Part shown: piece after piece, positions 6,757 to 12,579 of the stretch
Position numbering within the stretch: the stretch's first letter is position 1
How the letters are laid out: each line of letters starts with the position of its first letter
Assembly: GCA_937967345.1 (NCBI GenBank)
Contig: CALBTN010000226.1
Span: 1-12,579 of the forward strand
DNA: 12,579 nt
Direction of reading: 5' to 3'
DNA from: an uncultured Rubrivivax sp.
GTDB lineage: Bacteria > Pseudomonadota > Gammaproteobacteria > Burkholderiales > Burkholderiaceae_C
Notes under the pieces: model-generated
Told to the model about the DNA's origin: nothing
Databases searched by the model: none
The model's input: the letters and a program-made list of their open reading frames with translations, nothing else
Translations under genes and position numbers: made by a program

Positions 6757-7455
6757 GTGCTCCGTCCGAACCCGCCGCGCCGAAGCTGCCACGTCCACCC
6801 GCCGAGCTTCGGTGTGTGGCTGTTGGCCGCGCTGCTGCTGGCTGTGCTGACCTGGCAGGTGCGCGCCGCCACCGGCCCGCTGGCGCTGGATCTGCGCTGG
6901 ACCTTCGCGCTCGATGAACTGCGCAGCGCGCAGTTGGATCGCTTGATGCAGCTGCTGCATCGCGCCCAGGGCAAGTTGCTTGCCGCAGCCATCGCCGGCT
7001 GGATGGCCGCGCTGCTGTGGCGCCGGCAATGGCATGCGCTGCTGCGGTTCACGGCCGCGATACCTGGCGGCATGCTGGCCAACTCGGCTGCGAAGCTGCT
7101 GGTTGCGCGCCCGCGCCCGCAGCTCGTGGACGCCATGATCGGCGTGCACGGTTTCGCCTACCCGAGCGGGCATGTGGCGGCGATCACGCTGTTCTGCGGC
7201 TATCTGGTCGTGCGCATTTTCGAGCGCACGCCGTCAACGCACTGGCGCGGCCTGGCCAGCCTCGCGGCGTTGCTCGCGGTGGCCGCGGTCAGCGCAAGCC
7301 GGGTCTACCTCGGCGCACACCTGCCCAGCGACGCGCTGGCTGCAGTGCTGCTGGGCGTCACCTGGCTCGGCCTGTGCCAACACGCGGCGCGGCTGCTCGC
7401 GCTCACGCGGGGTGCGGCCAGCGAAGGCCTGCCGTGTGCGCCGAAGCCGAGCTGA
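6757..7455 (+). CDS. PAP2-family (type 2 phosphatidic acid phosphatase) membrane phosphatase
   Basis: A membrane phosphatase of about 232 residues when started at GTG 6757. All three PAP2 motifs are intact, numbered from that start. They are KX6RP (K113 to P121, KLLVARPRP), PSGH (136-139, in FAYPSGH) and SRX5HX3D (S181 to D192, SRVYLGAHLPSD); His139 and His188 are the expected catalytic histidines. Hydrophobic helices lie near 19-37, 72-90, 97-112, 138-155, 164-180 and 192-207. Family members dephosphorylate lipid phosphates such as phosphatidate, phosphatidylglycerol phosphate or undecaprenyl pyrophosphate at the inner membrane; which one cannot be told. The start is uncertain. The frame is open back to TTG 6625, but the stretch before 6757 has poor codon use (an ATA and several Arg-rich runs) and overlaps a promoter-like site. 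GTG 6814 is also possible. It is divergent from the secretion ATPase gene. Confidence 0.85.
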   Translation: MLRPNPPRRSCHVHPPSFGVWLLAALLLAVLTWQVRAATGPLALDLRWTFALDELRSAQLDRLMQLLHRAQGKLLAAAIAGWMAALLWRRQWHALLRFTAAIPGGMLANSAAKLLVARPRPQLVDAMIGVHGFAYPSGHVAAITLFCGYLVVRIFERTPSTHWRGLASLAALLAVAAVSASRVYLGAHLPSDALAAVLLGVTWLGLCQHAARLLALTRGAASEGLPCAPKPS

Positions 7456-7781
7456 TCAGGCCGGCGCCACGCACTGGCCCGCGGCCGCCGCCGCGAAGCG
7501 CCCAGTCCCCACTCGACCCAGCGCCAACCAGCAGCAGCGCGCAGGCCCAGGCCCAAGCCGCCGTCCACGAAATCGACGACGGCACGCCTGGCCGACGATG
7601 GCATGCCCAAGACGGCGCACATCACGGCCACGATCGAAGCGTTCAAGCAGTGGGCCCAGCAGCCGCGCGCAACGGCGGCTGGATGGCGGTCAGCGCAAAC
7701 GCAGCGCGTGTTGCGTCGCAGGCTCTCATCGCGCAGCGACGTGAAGGCGCGCAGCGCCGTGCCGAAGACCAACTCCAGCGC
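7456..7781. other. Gap of about 325 bp with no assignable gene
   Basis: This stretch separates the convergent PAP2 and xerC genes. Open frames cross it on both strands, as expected at this GC content, but none has a ribosome site, a recognisable motif or a conserved start. A minus-strand frame (about 7470-7770) reads a few glycine- and leucine-rich pieces that might be a decayed membrane-protein gene, but I could not match them to a family. A short plus-strand frame (7603-7818) runs into the xerC 3' end and has no Shine-Dalgarno sequence. No clear terminator hairpin with a T-run was seen. Confidence 0.6.
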
Positions 7782-8783
7782 TCATTTGCGCCGCGCCCGC
7801 GGATGTGCGGCGTCGTAGACCTTGGCCAGATGCTGGAAATCCAGCCTCGTATACACCTGGGTCGTCGCGATGTTGGCGTGGCCCAGCAGCTCCTGCACTG
7901 CGCGCAGGTCGCCGCTGGACTGCAGCAGGTGCGACGCGAAGCTGTGGCGCAGCATGTGCGGGTGCACGTGCGTCGGCAGCCCGGCCTGCAGCGCCAGCGC
8001 CTTCAACCGCGATCGCACCTGGCTGGCGCTTAGCCTTGCGCCGCGGCGGCTGACGAACAGCGCGGCCTCCCCCTGCGCCGCCACCTGGTCGCGCAGCGCC
8101 AGCCAGGCGCGCAGCGCGGCCAGCGCCGGCGCCCCCACCGGCACCGCGCGGCGCTTGGCTCCCTTGCCCAGCACCTGCGCGCTGGCGTCGGCGGCGTCGA
8201 TCCAGCCGGCCGCCGCGTCGCTGGCGCGCAGATCCAGCCCCACCAGTTCGGCCACGCGCAACCCGCTGCCGTACAGCAGTTCGACCATGCAGTGGTCGCG
8301 CGCGCGCAAGGCCGCATCGCCCTGCGCGGGCTCGAAGGCCGCCAGCGACACCGCCTGCTCCACCGACAGCGCCTTGGGCAGCGGCTTGGCCGCCTTGGGC
8401 GCACGCACGCCTTCGACCGGGTTGATGCCCACCTTGCCGTTGCGGCCCCACCAGCGGTACAGCCCGCGCCAGGCCGACAGGTGGATCGCGATGCTGCGCG
8501 CGCCCAGCGGCCGCGCGTGCAGCTGCGCGGCCCAGCGCCGCACCTGCGACGGCTGCACTTCGCGCAGCGGCACGGGTGCCGCTGCGGCAAAGCACTGCAA
8601 CCGCAGCAGCGCGTCGTGCACCATCTGCACGCTGCGCGGCGCCAGGCGGCGCTCGACGCGCAGGTGCTCGATATAGCGCTGCAGATCGGGCTGCAGTTCC
8701 GGCTGCAGTTCCGGCTGCAGTTCCGGCAGCGGCTCGGACTGCGCTTCACGCCGCGGTTCGGGCCGCGGCGCGGCCTCGGCCAT
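7782..8783 (-). CDS. xerC: Tyrosine recombinase XerC
   Basis: A 333-residue site-specific recombinase that, with XerD, resolves chromosome dimers at dif. All six catalytic positions of the tyrosine recombinase family are present: Arg176 (YGSGLRVAELVGL), Lys207 (GKGAKRR), His276 and Arg279 (HPHMLRHSFASHLL), His302 (LLGHANIATTQ) and Tyr311 (VYTRL). The N-terminal SAM-like DNA-binding domain starts near residue 34 (LQRYIEHLRVERRLAPRS). Ahead of it is an unusual extension of about 30 residues, rich in Pro, Glu and Gln, with a PELQ repeat. ATG 8783 lies 5 bases after the stop of the DUF484 gene, with no strong ribosome site, so coupling is likely. The dapF-DUF484-xerC order is known from enterobacteria and pseudomonads and supports XerC over XerD or an integrase. 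Confidence 0.95.
   Translation of the reverse strand: MAEAAPRPEPRREAQSEPLPELQPELQPELQPDLQRYIEHLRVERRLAPRSVQMVHDALLRLQCFAAAAPVPLREVQPSQVRRWAAQLHARPLGARSIAIHLSAWRGLYRWWGRNGKVGINPVEGVRAPKAAKPLPKALSVEQAVSLAAFEPAQGDAALRARDHCMVELLYGSGLRVAELVGLDLRASDAAAGWIDAADASAQVLGKGAKRRAVPVGAPALAALRAWLALRDQVAAQGEAALFVSRRGARLSASQVRSRLKALALQAGLPTHVHPHMLRHSFASHLLQSSGDLRAVQELLGHANIATTQVYTRLDFQHLAKVYDAAHPRARRK
8679..8726 (-). repeat. 12-bp in-frame tandem repeat encoding PELQ in xerC
   Basis: Three identical 12-bp units (plus-strand CTGCAGTTCCGG at 8691-8702, 8703-8714 and 8715-8726) and one diverged unit (8679-8690) lie in frame in the 5' part of xerC. They encode ELQP units reading PELQPELQPELQPDLQ (about residues 20-35). 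Copy number can change by slippage without breaking the frame. Confidence 0.92.
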
Positions 8784-8788
8784 CGCGT

Positions 8789-9460
8789 TCAGTCCAGCAG
8801 CCGCGACAGCCCGGCGCTGGCGACCTCGCCGATGCGCGACAGGAACTCGGTGCCCATCGGCGCGGCGTAGCGCGTCGGGTCGGGCGAGCCCAGCACCAGC
8901 AGGCCGAAGGCCTCGGCAGCCTCGGGCCGGCGCAGCGGCACCATCGCCATCGAGGTCACGCCGGCGCCTTCGTCGAACCACGACGAGGCCTCGAAGCCGA
9001 CGTTGGCGCCGCAGTAGGGCAGCGACAGGCTGGATGCAAAGCTCTTCAGGTCGTCGCTCACCGGCTGCGCCGCCGGCAGCGCGGCGTGCGCATCGGCCAC
9101 GCCCCACAGCCGCAGCACCGCCTGCGGCACCTGGAAGCGATGCTTCAGGTCGTCGAGCAGCACCTGCGGCAGCGCCGTGGCGTCGGCGGTGAGCAGCAGT
9201 TGCAGCGTCCAGTGGTGCAGCCGCTCGGCGATGCCGGCGTTGTCCTGGCTGTTGCGGATCATCTCGATGATCTTGTGCTCCAGGCCCTTGATGCGCTCGC
9301 GCAGCATTTCCATCTGCCGCTCCTGCAGCGACACCGCGCGCTGGCCGTGCGGGCTGGTCAGCTGGATCGTCGCCAGCAGCTCGGCATGGCGCTCGAAAAA
9401 GCCGGGCGTGTTCAGCAGGTAGTTGCTGATGTCGTTCTCGGTGATGCCCTCGATGCTCAC
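8789..9460 (-). CDS. DUF484 family protein (GAF-like domain)
   Basis: A 223-residue cytoplasmic protein. The opening GITENDISNYLLNTPGFFERHAELLATIQLTSPHG, followed by AVSLQERQMEMLRERI, is the typical DUF484 N terminus. Residues about 42-75 look like a coiled coil, and the rest (about 80-223) matches the GAF-like fold of the family, ending EFLSRIGEVASAGLSRLLD. The function of DUF484 is not established. The start is GTG at 9460, overlapping the dapF stop as GTGA; AAGGAG lies 10 bases upstream of it. This is the equivalent of enterobacterial yigA, which sits between dapF and xerC in the same order. It is translationally coupled to dapF and is followed after 5 bases by xerC. Confidence 0.92.
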   Translation of the reverse strand: MSIEGITENDISNYLLNTPGFFERHAELLATIQLTSPHGQRAVSLQERQMEMLRERIKGLEHKIIEMIRNSQDNAGIAERLHHWTLQLLLTADATALPQVLLDDLKHRFQVPQAVLRLWGVADAHAALPAAQPVSDDLKSFASSLSLPYCGANVGFEASSWFDEGAGVTSMAMVPLRRPEAAEAFGLLVLGSPDPTRYAAPMGTEFLSRIGEVASAGLSRLLD

Positions 9461-10314
9461 AGTTCGATCTCTCCTTGGAAGACGGTGGTGGCCGGCCCGG
9501 TCATGCGCACCGGCGCGTCGTTGCCGGCCCACTCGATGCTCAGGCGCCCGCCGCGCGTATCGACCTCGACGGCCACGCCCGCATCCAGCCAGCCCAGCCG
9601 GATGCCGGCGACCACCGCGGCGCAGGCGCCGGTGCCGCAGGCCAGCGTCTCGCCGGCGCCGCGCTCGTACACGCGCAGCGCGATCTGTGCGCGCGACACG
9701 ACCTGCATGAAGCCGGCATTCACGTGCTGCGGGAAACATTCGTGCGCCTCGATGCGCGGGCCTTGCTCGGCCACCGGCGCCGTGCCCGCGTCGGCCACGC
9801 GCTGCACCGCGTGCGGGTTGCCCATCGACAGCACCGCGACCTCAACCGTGGCCTCACCCAGCGCCAGCGGCCACAGCTCGAAGCCGCCCTCGCGCCGCGG
9901 GCTCATCCGGGCGGGCGCGAACGGGATGCGCTCGTGCGCGAAGTCGGGCACGCCCATGTCGACCGTAACGCGCTCGTCATCGTGCCAGACCAGCTCGAGC
10001 TGGCGGTTGACGGTCTCGACGCGGATGCGGCGCTTGTCGGTCAGCCCGCGCTCGCGCACGAAGCGCACGAAGCAGCGCGCGCCGTTGCCGCAGTGCTCGA
10101 CCTCGTCGCCGCTGGCGTTGAAGATGCGGTAGGCGAAATCCATGCCCGCGCTGCGCGGCGGCTCGACCACCAGGATCTGGTCGGCGCCGACGCCGAAATG
10201 CCGGTCGGCCAGCGCACGCAGCTGCACGGGGCTCAGCGCCAGCGGCGCCTTCGTGGCGTCCAGCACCACGAAGTCGTTGCCGGCGCCCTGCATCTTGGTG
10301 AAGTGCAGCTTCAT
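9457..10314 (-). CDS. dapF: Diaminopimelate epimerase
   Basis: A 285-residue enzyme that converts LL- to meso-diaminopimelate, the last step before lysine and a building block of peptidoglycan, in the cytoplasm. The start MKLHFTKMQGAGNDFVV is the conserved N terminus, so ATG 10314 is chosen over an in-frame start at 10368. The two catalytic cysteines are Cys75 (EHCGNGARC) and Cys226 (LACGTGACA). SMGNPHAV (163-170) and ERGAGET (217-223) are further family motifs. No Shine-Dalgarno sequence precedes the ATG, which lies 7 bases after the stop of the acyltransferase gene, so translation is probably coupled. The stop overlaps the GTG of the DUF484 gene. Confidence 0.97.
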   Translation of the reverse strand: MKLHFTKMQGAGNDFVVLDATKAPLALSPVQLRALADRHFGVGADQILVVEPPRSAGMDFAYRIFNASGDEVEHCGNGARCFVRFVRERGLTDKRRIRVETVNRQLELVWHDDERVTVDMGVPDFAHERIPFAPARMSPRREGGFELWPLALGEATVEVAVLSMGNPHAVQRVADAGTAPVAEQGPRIEAHECFPQHVNAGFMQVVSRAQIALRVYERGAGETLACGTGACAAVVAGIRLGWLDAGVAVEVDTRGGRLSIEWAGNDAPVRMTGPATTVFQGEIEL

Positions 10315-10321
10315 GCGGCAA

Positions 10322-11248
10322 TTATGGTCGCGAGGCCTCTTGGCCCAGGGGCGCAGGGCCCGGCGCATAGGGATCGGGCTCGCCCTCGGGCCGGGTCTTG
10401 AAGCGCTTGTGCACCCACAGGTATTGCGCCGGATCCGCGCGCACCGCGGCCTCGATCCACTCGTTCATGCGCCGCGCATCGGCCAGTGCGTCGTCACTGG
10501 GCCAGTCGCTCCACGGCGGCAGGAAGCACACCCGGTAACCCTGCCCGCCCGGCAGCATCTGCGCCACCACGGGCTGCACCACCATGTCCATGGCGCGCGC
10601 CATCTTCGACGGCGCGAGCAGCGTGGCCGCCGCCACGCCGAAGAAGGGCACGAAGGCCGAATCCTTCAGCCCGAAATCCATGTCCGGCAAATTGAAGAAG
10701 GCGTGGCCGCGGCGGATCGCGCGCAGCAGCGGACGCGCCGTGTCCTGGCGTGCGAACAGCGCGCCCTGGCCGAAGCGCGAACGCCCGCGCCGCATCGCGG
10801 CGTCGAACACCGGGTCGCTTTGTGCCTGGTACACCGAGGCCACCGGACGGCTCTGGAACAACTGCGTGGCCACGCCGGCCACGTCCAGCGCCAGGAAGTG
10901 CGGCACCAGCCACATCACCGGCCGCTCGCTGCGCTCGGCCAGGTGCACGTCACCCTCCACCTGGATCAGCCGGCGCAACCGCGCCGGGCTGGCGTACCAC
11001 AGCAGCGCGCGCTCGACCGCGCTGCGGCCCAGCCAGCGGAAGTGCTTGCGCAGCAGATCGCGGCGCTGCTTGGCATCGAGCTCGCCCAGGCACAACTGCA
11101 CATTGCGCAAGGCGATGCGCCGGCGCTCGCGCGCCACGGTGTAGAGCACGCGGCCGAGCGCGCTGCCCAGCGCCGCCTGCAGCCCCAGCGGCAGCCAGTG
11201 CAGCAGCCACAGCAAGCCCAGCAGTGCGCGCGCCGGCAGCGCCCTCAT
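10322..11248 (-). CDS. Lipid A biosynthesis acyltransferase (LpxL/HtrB family), second copy
   Basis: A 308-residue inner-membrane enzyme that transfers a secondary acyl chain to Kdo-lipid A or its precursor. The N-terminal hydrophobic helix (about 9-30) anchors it. The HX4D catalytic signature is His117 to Asp122 in VPHFLALD. Later come the conserved FNLPDMDFGLKDS segment (substrate loop), FVPFFGVAAAT and a C-terminal QYLWVHKRFKTRPEGE, all as in LpxL relatives. ATG 11248 overlaps the stop of the preceding acyltransferase gene as ATGA, which fixes the start and suggests coupled synthesis. Whether it adds the LpxL-type or LpxM-type chain cannot be decided from sequence alone. Confidence 0.93.
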   Translation of the reverse strand: MRALPARALLGLLWLLHWLPLGLQAALGSALGRVLYTVARERRRIALRNVQLCLGELDAKQRRDLLRKHFRWLGRSAVERALLWYASPARLRRLIQVEGDVHLAERSERPVMWLVPHFLALDVAGVATQLFQSRPVASVYQAQSDPVFDAAMRRGRSRFGQGALFARQDTARPLLRAIRRGHAFFNLPDMDFGLKDSAFVPFFGVAAATLLAPSKMARAMDMVVQPVVAQMLPGGQGYRVCFLPPWSDWPSDDALADARRMNEWIEAAVRADPAQYLWVHKRFKTRPEGEPDPYAPGPAPLGQEASRP

Positions 11249-12144
11249 GCCGCGTCGGCCGGTGGTTCGGCCGGCGCCGCGACCGCCAGACCGCGCGGGC
11301 GCTTGTAGCGGTTGTAGCCCCACAGGTACTGCTGCGGGCACTGCAGGATCAACTGCTGCATCGCGCGGTTGATGACCTCGGCCTGGGCACGCTGCAGCGC
11401 GGCCGCATCGCCGCCTTGCAGCGGCAACGGCTCGGCCAGCGTGCTCAGGCGCAGCTCGAAGCCGCGGCCCTGCGCCAGCCGTTCGCAGCACGCCAGCACG
11501 ATCGGCGCGCCCGACAGCTGCGCCAGCCGCGCCGCCAGCGTCATGGTGTAGGCCGGTGCACCGAAGAAGTCGGCCCACACGCCCAGGCCGTCGGGCGGCA
11601 CCTGGTCGGGCAGCAGACCCACCGCCTCGCCCTTCTTCAACGCGCGCAGCATCTGCCGCACACCGGCGATCGCCGCCGGCGCGGTGGCCAACGCCGCTCG
11701 CGCGCGCGCCGCCTCCTCCAGCTCGCGCAGCACGCGGTAGCGTGCCGGGCGGTACATCACCGTGATCGGCTTGCGCGCGCCGTAGCGCTGCGCATAGGCC
11801 TGCGCGGTGGTCTCGAAGCTGCCCAGGTGGGGCGTCAGGAAGATCAGCCCGCGCCCTTGCGCCAAGGCGTCGTCGATCAACTGCGCGCCGTGCCAGTGCA
11901 CCGCATCGGCGATCGGCTCGCCGGGCGGGCGCAGCCACAGGCGCAGGCTTTCCAGCACCATCTTGCCGGCCTGGCCCACCGACTCGCGGCGCTGCTGCGG
12001 CGTGATGCCGGCGCGCTGCGCGTTCGCCAGCAGCCGGCGCCGGTAGCTGGGCGAGGCGGCATAGACCAGCCAGCCGAGCACGGCGCCGATGGCGTGAAGA
12101 AGCCTCAATGGACGCCGGGCCACCCAGCGCAACAGCAGCAACAT
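11245..12144 (-). CDS. Lipid A biosynthesis acyltransferase (LpxL/HtrB family), first copy
   Basis: A 299-residue relative of the next gene and the first gene of the five-gene operon. It has a hydrophobic N-terminal anchor (about 14-31), then NAQRAGI and the HX4E catalytic motif His106 to Glu111 in TPHLGSFE. GEAVGLLPDQVPPDGLGVW follows (the conserved LxDQ segment), then FFGAPAYTMTLAARLA and QYLWGYNRYKRPRG near the end. It uses Glu in the HX4(D/E) motif while its neighbour uses Asp, so the pair are diverged paralogues probably adding different secondary chains. The ATG at 12144 has no clear Shine-Dalgarno sequence, and a possible -10 box ends only 4 bases upstream. The mRNA may therefore be leaderless. 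No other ATG occurs nearby in frame. Confidence 0.93.
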   Translation of the reverse strand: MLLLLRWVARRPLRLLHAIGAVLGWLVYAASPSYRRRLLANAQRAGITPQQRRESVGQAGKMVLESLRLWLRPPGEPIADAVHWHGAQLIDDALAQGRGLIFLTPHLGSFETTAQAYAQRYGARKPITVMYRPARYRVLRELEEAARARAALATAPAAIAGVRQMLRALKKGEAVGLLPDQVPPDGLGVWADFFGAPAYTMTLAARLAQLSGAPIVLACCERLAQGRGFELRLSTLAEPLPLQGGDAAALQRAQAEVINRAMQQLILQCPQQYLWGYNRYKRPRGLAVAAPAEPPADAA

Positions 12145-12148
12145 GCTT

Positions 12149-12178
12149 CGTATAATGCCGGTCGCGCCGAGTTATGAA
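12149..12178 (-). promoter_or_regulatory. Candidate promoter of the acyltransferase-dapF-xerC operon
   Basis: On the minus strand TTCATA (12178-12173, 4 of 6) is followed after 18 bases by TATACG (12154-12149, 4 of 6). The expected transcription start falls at or within a few bases of the ATG at 12144, giving a leaderless or nearly leaderless mRNA. This agrees with the missing ribosome site. The match is modest and the -10 overlaps the metK -10 on the other strand. Confidence 0.35.
12151..12156 (+). promoter_or_regulatory. metK promoter -10 box (TATAAT)
   Basis: A perfect TATAAT in DNA that is otherwise about 70 percent GC, correctly placed and oriented upstream of metK. The -35 position (about 12128-12133, CGCAAC) does not match consensus, so an activator or an unusual -35 would be needed. 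Transcription from about 12163 gives a leader of about 138 nt. Confidence 0.5.
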
Positions 12179-12225
12179 CTACTTGCAGGGCGCGAGGGCC
12201 GCTTTCGCAGCGGCCTGAAAAGTTC
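12176..12225 (+). promoter_or_regulatory. Structured element in the metK 5' leader
   Basis: GGCCGCT (12197-12203), loop TTCGC, and AGCGGCC (12209-12215) form a perfect 7-bp GC-rich hairpin, extendable by one G-U pair. GAACT (12176-12180) can pair with AGTTC (12221-12225) to enclose it. GCAG (12185-12188) and CTGC (12225-12228) are alternative partners. No T-run follows, so it is not a plain intrinsic terminator. It may be an RNA-based control element for metK, but it does not match a SAM riboswitch class that I can recognise. Confidence 0.4.
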
Positions 12226-12300
12226 TGCTAAAGCGTTCGCCGCTCCTCCCACGGTCAGCAGTCGGCAACGCGACCCGCAACCGTCAACCGGAGTTTAAGA

Positions 12301-12579
12301 GTGGCCAGCGACTTCCTTTTCACTTCCGAGTCCGTGTCCGAAGGGCATCCGGACAAGGTGTCCGACCAGATCTCGGACGCGATTCTCGACGCCATCTTCC
12401 AGCAAGACCCGCGCTCGCGCGTCGCCGCCGAGACGCTGTGCAACACCGGGCTGGTGGTGCTGGCCGGCGAGATCACCACCAACGCGCATGTCGACTACAT
12501 CCAGGTGGCGCGCGACACTGTTCGGCGCATCGGCTACGACAACACCGAATACGGCATCGACTACAAGGGCTGCGCGGTG
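12301..12579 (+). CDS. metK: S-adenosylmethionine synthetase, N-terminal part cut by the window edge
   Basis: The first 93 codons of a gene that normally has about 390. The enzyme makes S-adenosylmethionine from methionine and ATP in the cytoplasm. The opening DFLFTSESVSEGHPDKVSDQ is the conserved N terminus, with the GHPDK motif (residues 15-19) supplying the ATP-binding histidine. Next come ISDAILDAI and TGLVVLAGEITTNAHVDY, also hallmarks. The GTG start at 12301 is set by GGAG 7 bases upstream and by alignment with the usual family start. The gene is divergent from the lipid A acyltransferase operon and has a leader of about 140 nt. Nothing in the visible part suggests damage. Confidence 0.97.
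   Translation, partial: MASDFLFTSESVSEGHPDKVSDQISDAILDAIFQQDPRSRVAAETLCNTGLVVLAGEITTNAHVDYIQVARDTVRRIGYDNTEYGIDYKGCAV

Noticed and set aside
7603..7818. Short plus-strand frame of 71 codons after the PAP2 gene
   Set aside because: It has no ribosome site, runs into the xerC 3' end on the opposite strand and has shadow-like composition.
7782..9107. Longer xerC starting at 9107
   Set aside because: The extra 108 codons lie within the DUF484 gene in another frame; ATG 8783 directly after the DUF484 stop fits the operon.
8576..10401. Long plus-strand open frames opposite xerC, the DUF484 gene and dapF
   Set aside because: The minus strand has three well-recognised genes in a known order with coupled starts; the plus frames have no motifs.
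10322..11938. Fusion of the two acyltransferases into one long frame
   Set aside because: The upstream part of this frame is a shadow of the first acyltransferase gene; ATG 11248 with the ATGA overlap gives two separate normal-length proteins.
12163..12300. A known SAM-II, SAM/SAH or SAH riboswitch before metK
   Set aside because: The hairpin loop is only five bases and lacks the conserved loop and pseudoknot sequences of those classes as I know them; only a generic structured-leader call is supported.

Overview
The window is a very GC-rich stretch (coding third positions are mostly G or C) that looks like a chromosome of a Burkholderiales-type betaproteobacterium. The TRAP solute-binding protein, the pair of lipid A acyltransferases placed divergently from metK, and the dapF / DUF484 / xerC order all fit that group. 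I see no rRNA, tRNA, CRISPR array, insertion sequence or phage gene. Most of the content is ordinary core and transport genes; the unusual points are small-scale architecture.

Left part (1-3909): the 5' end of a minus-strand 5-oxoprolinase gene runs off the left edge. It is followed upstream by a minus-strand gene for a small exported RlpA-like double-psi beta-barrel protein. Divergent from these is a complete TRAP transporter operon, dctP-dctQ-dctM. The dctQ-dctM junction carries three 14-bp tandem copies of the dctM start region. They form two five-codon mini-ORFs chained to dctM by ATGA overlaps. Because 5-oxoprolinase is a neighbour, 5-oxoproline (pyroglutamate) is a reasonable but unproven substrate for the transporter.

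Middle part (3910-7781): a large minus-strand secretion/pilus ATPase of the GspE/PilB family stands alone, without other type II secretion or type IV pilus genes. It has an undefined N-terminal domain, then four 30-residue tandem repeats resembling the cyclic-di-GMP-binding MshEN motif, then a complete ATPase core with a tetracysteine zinc site. Divergent from it is a PAP2-type membrane phosphatase gene with an uncertain start. About 325 bp with no assignable gene follow.

Right part (7782-12579): five minus-strand genes form a tight operon, transcribed in the order lpxL-type acyltransferase, second lpxL-type acyltransferase, dapF, DUF484 gene, xerC. Junctions are 4-base overlaps or gaps of only 5-7 bases. 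The operon joins lipid A acylation, diaminopimelate/lysine synthesis and chromosome dimer resolution. xerC carries an in-frame 12-bp tandem repeat encoding a PELQ run near its N terminus. Divergent from the operon is metK (S-adenosylmethionine synthetase), cut by the right edge. The metK/lpxL gap holds a perfect TATAAT whose bases may also form the -10 box of the opposite promoter, and a metK leader of about 140 nt with a strong hairpin.
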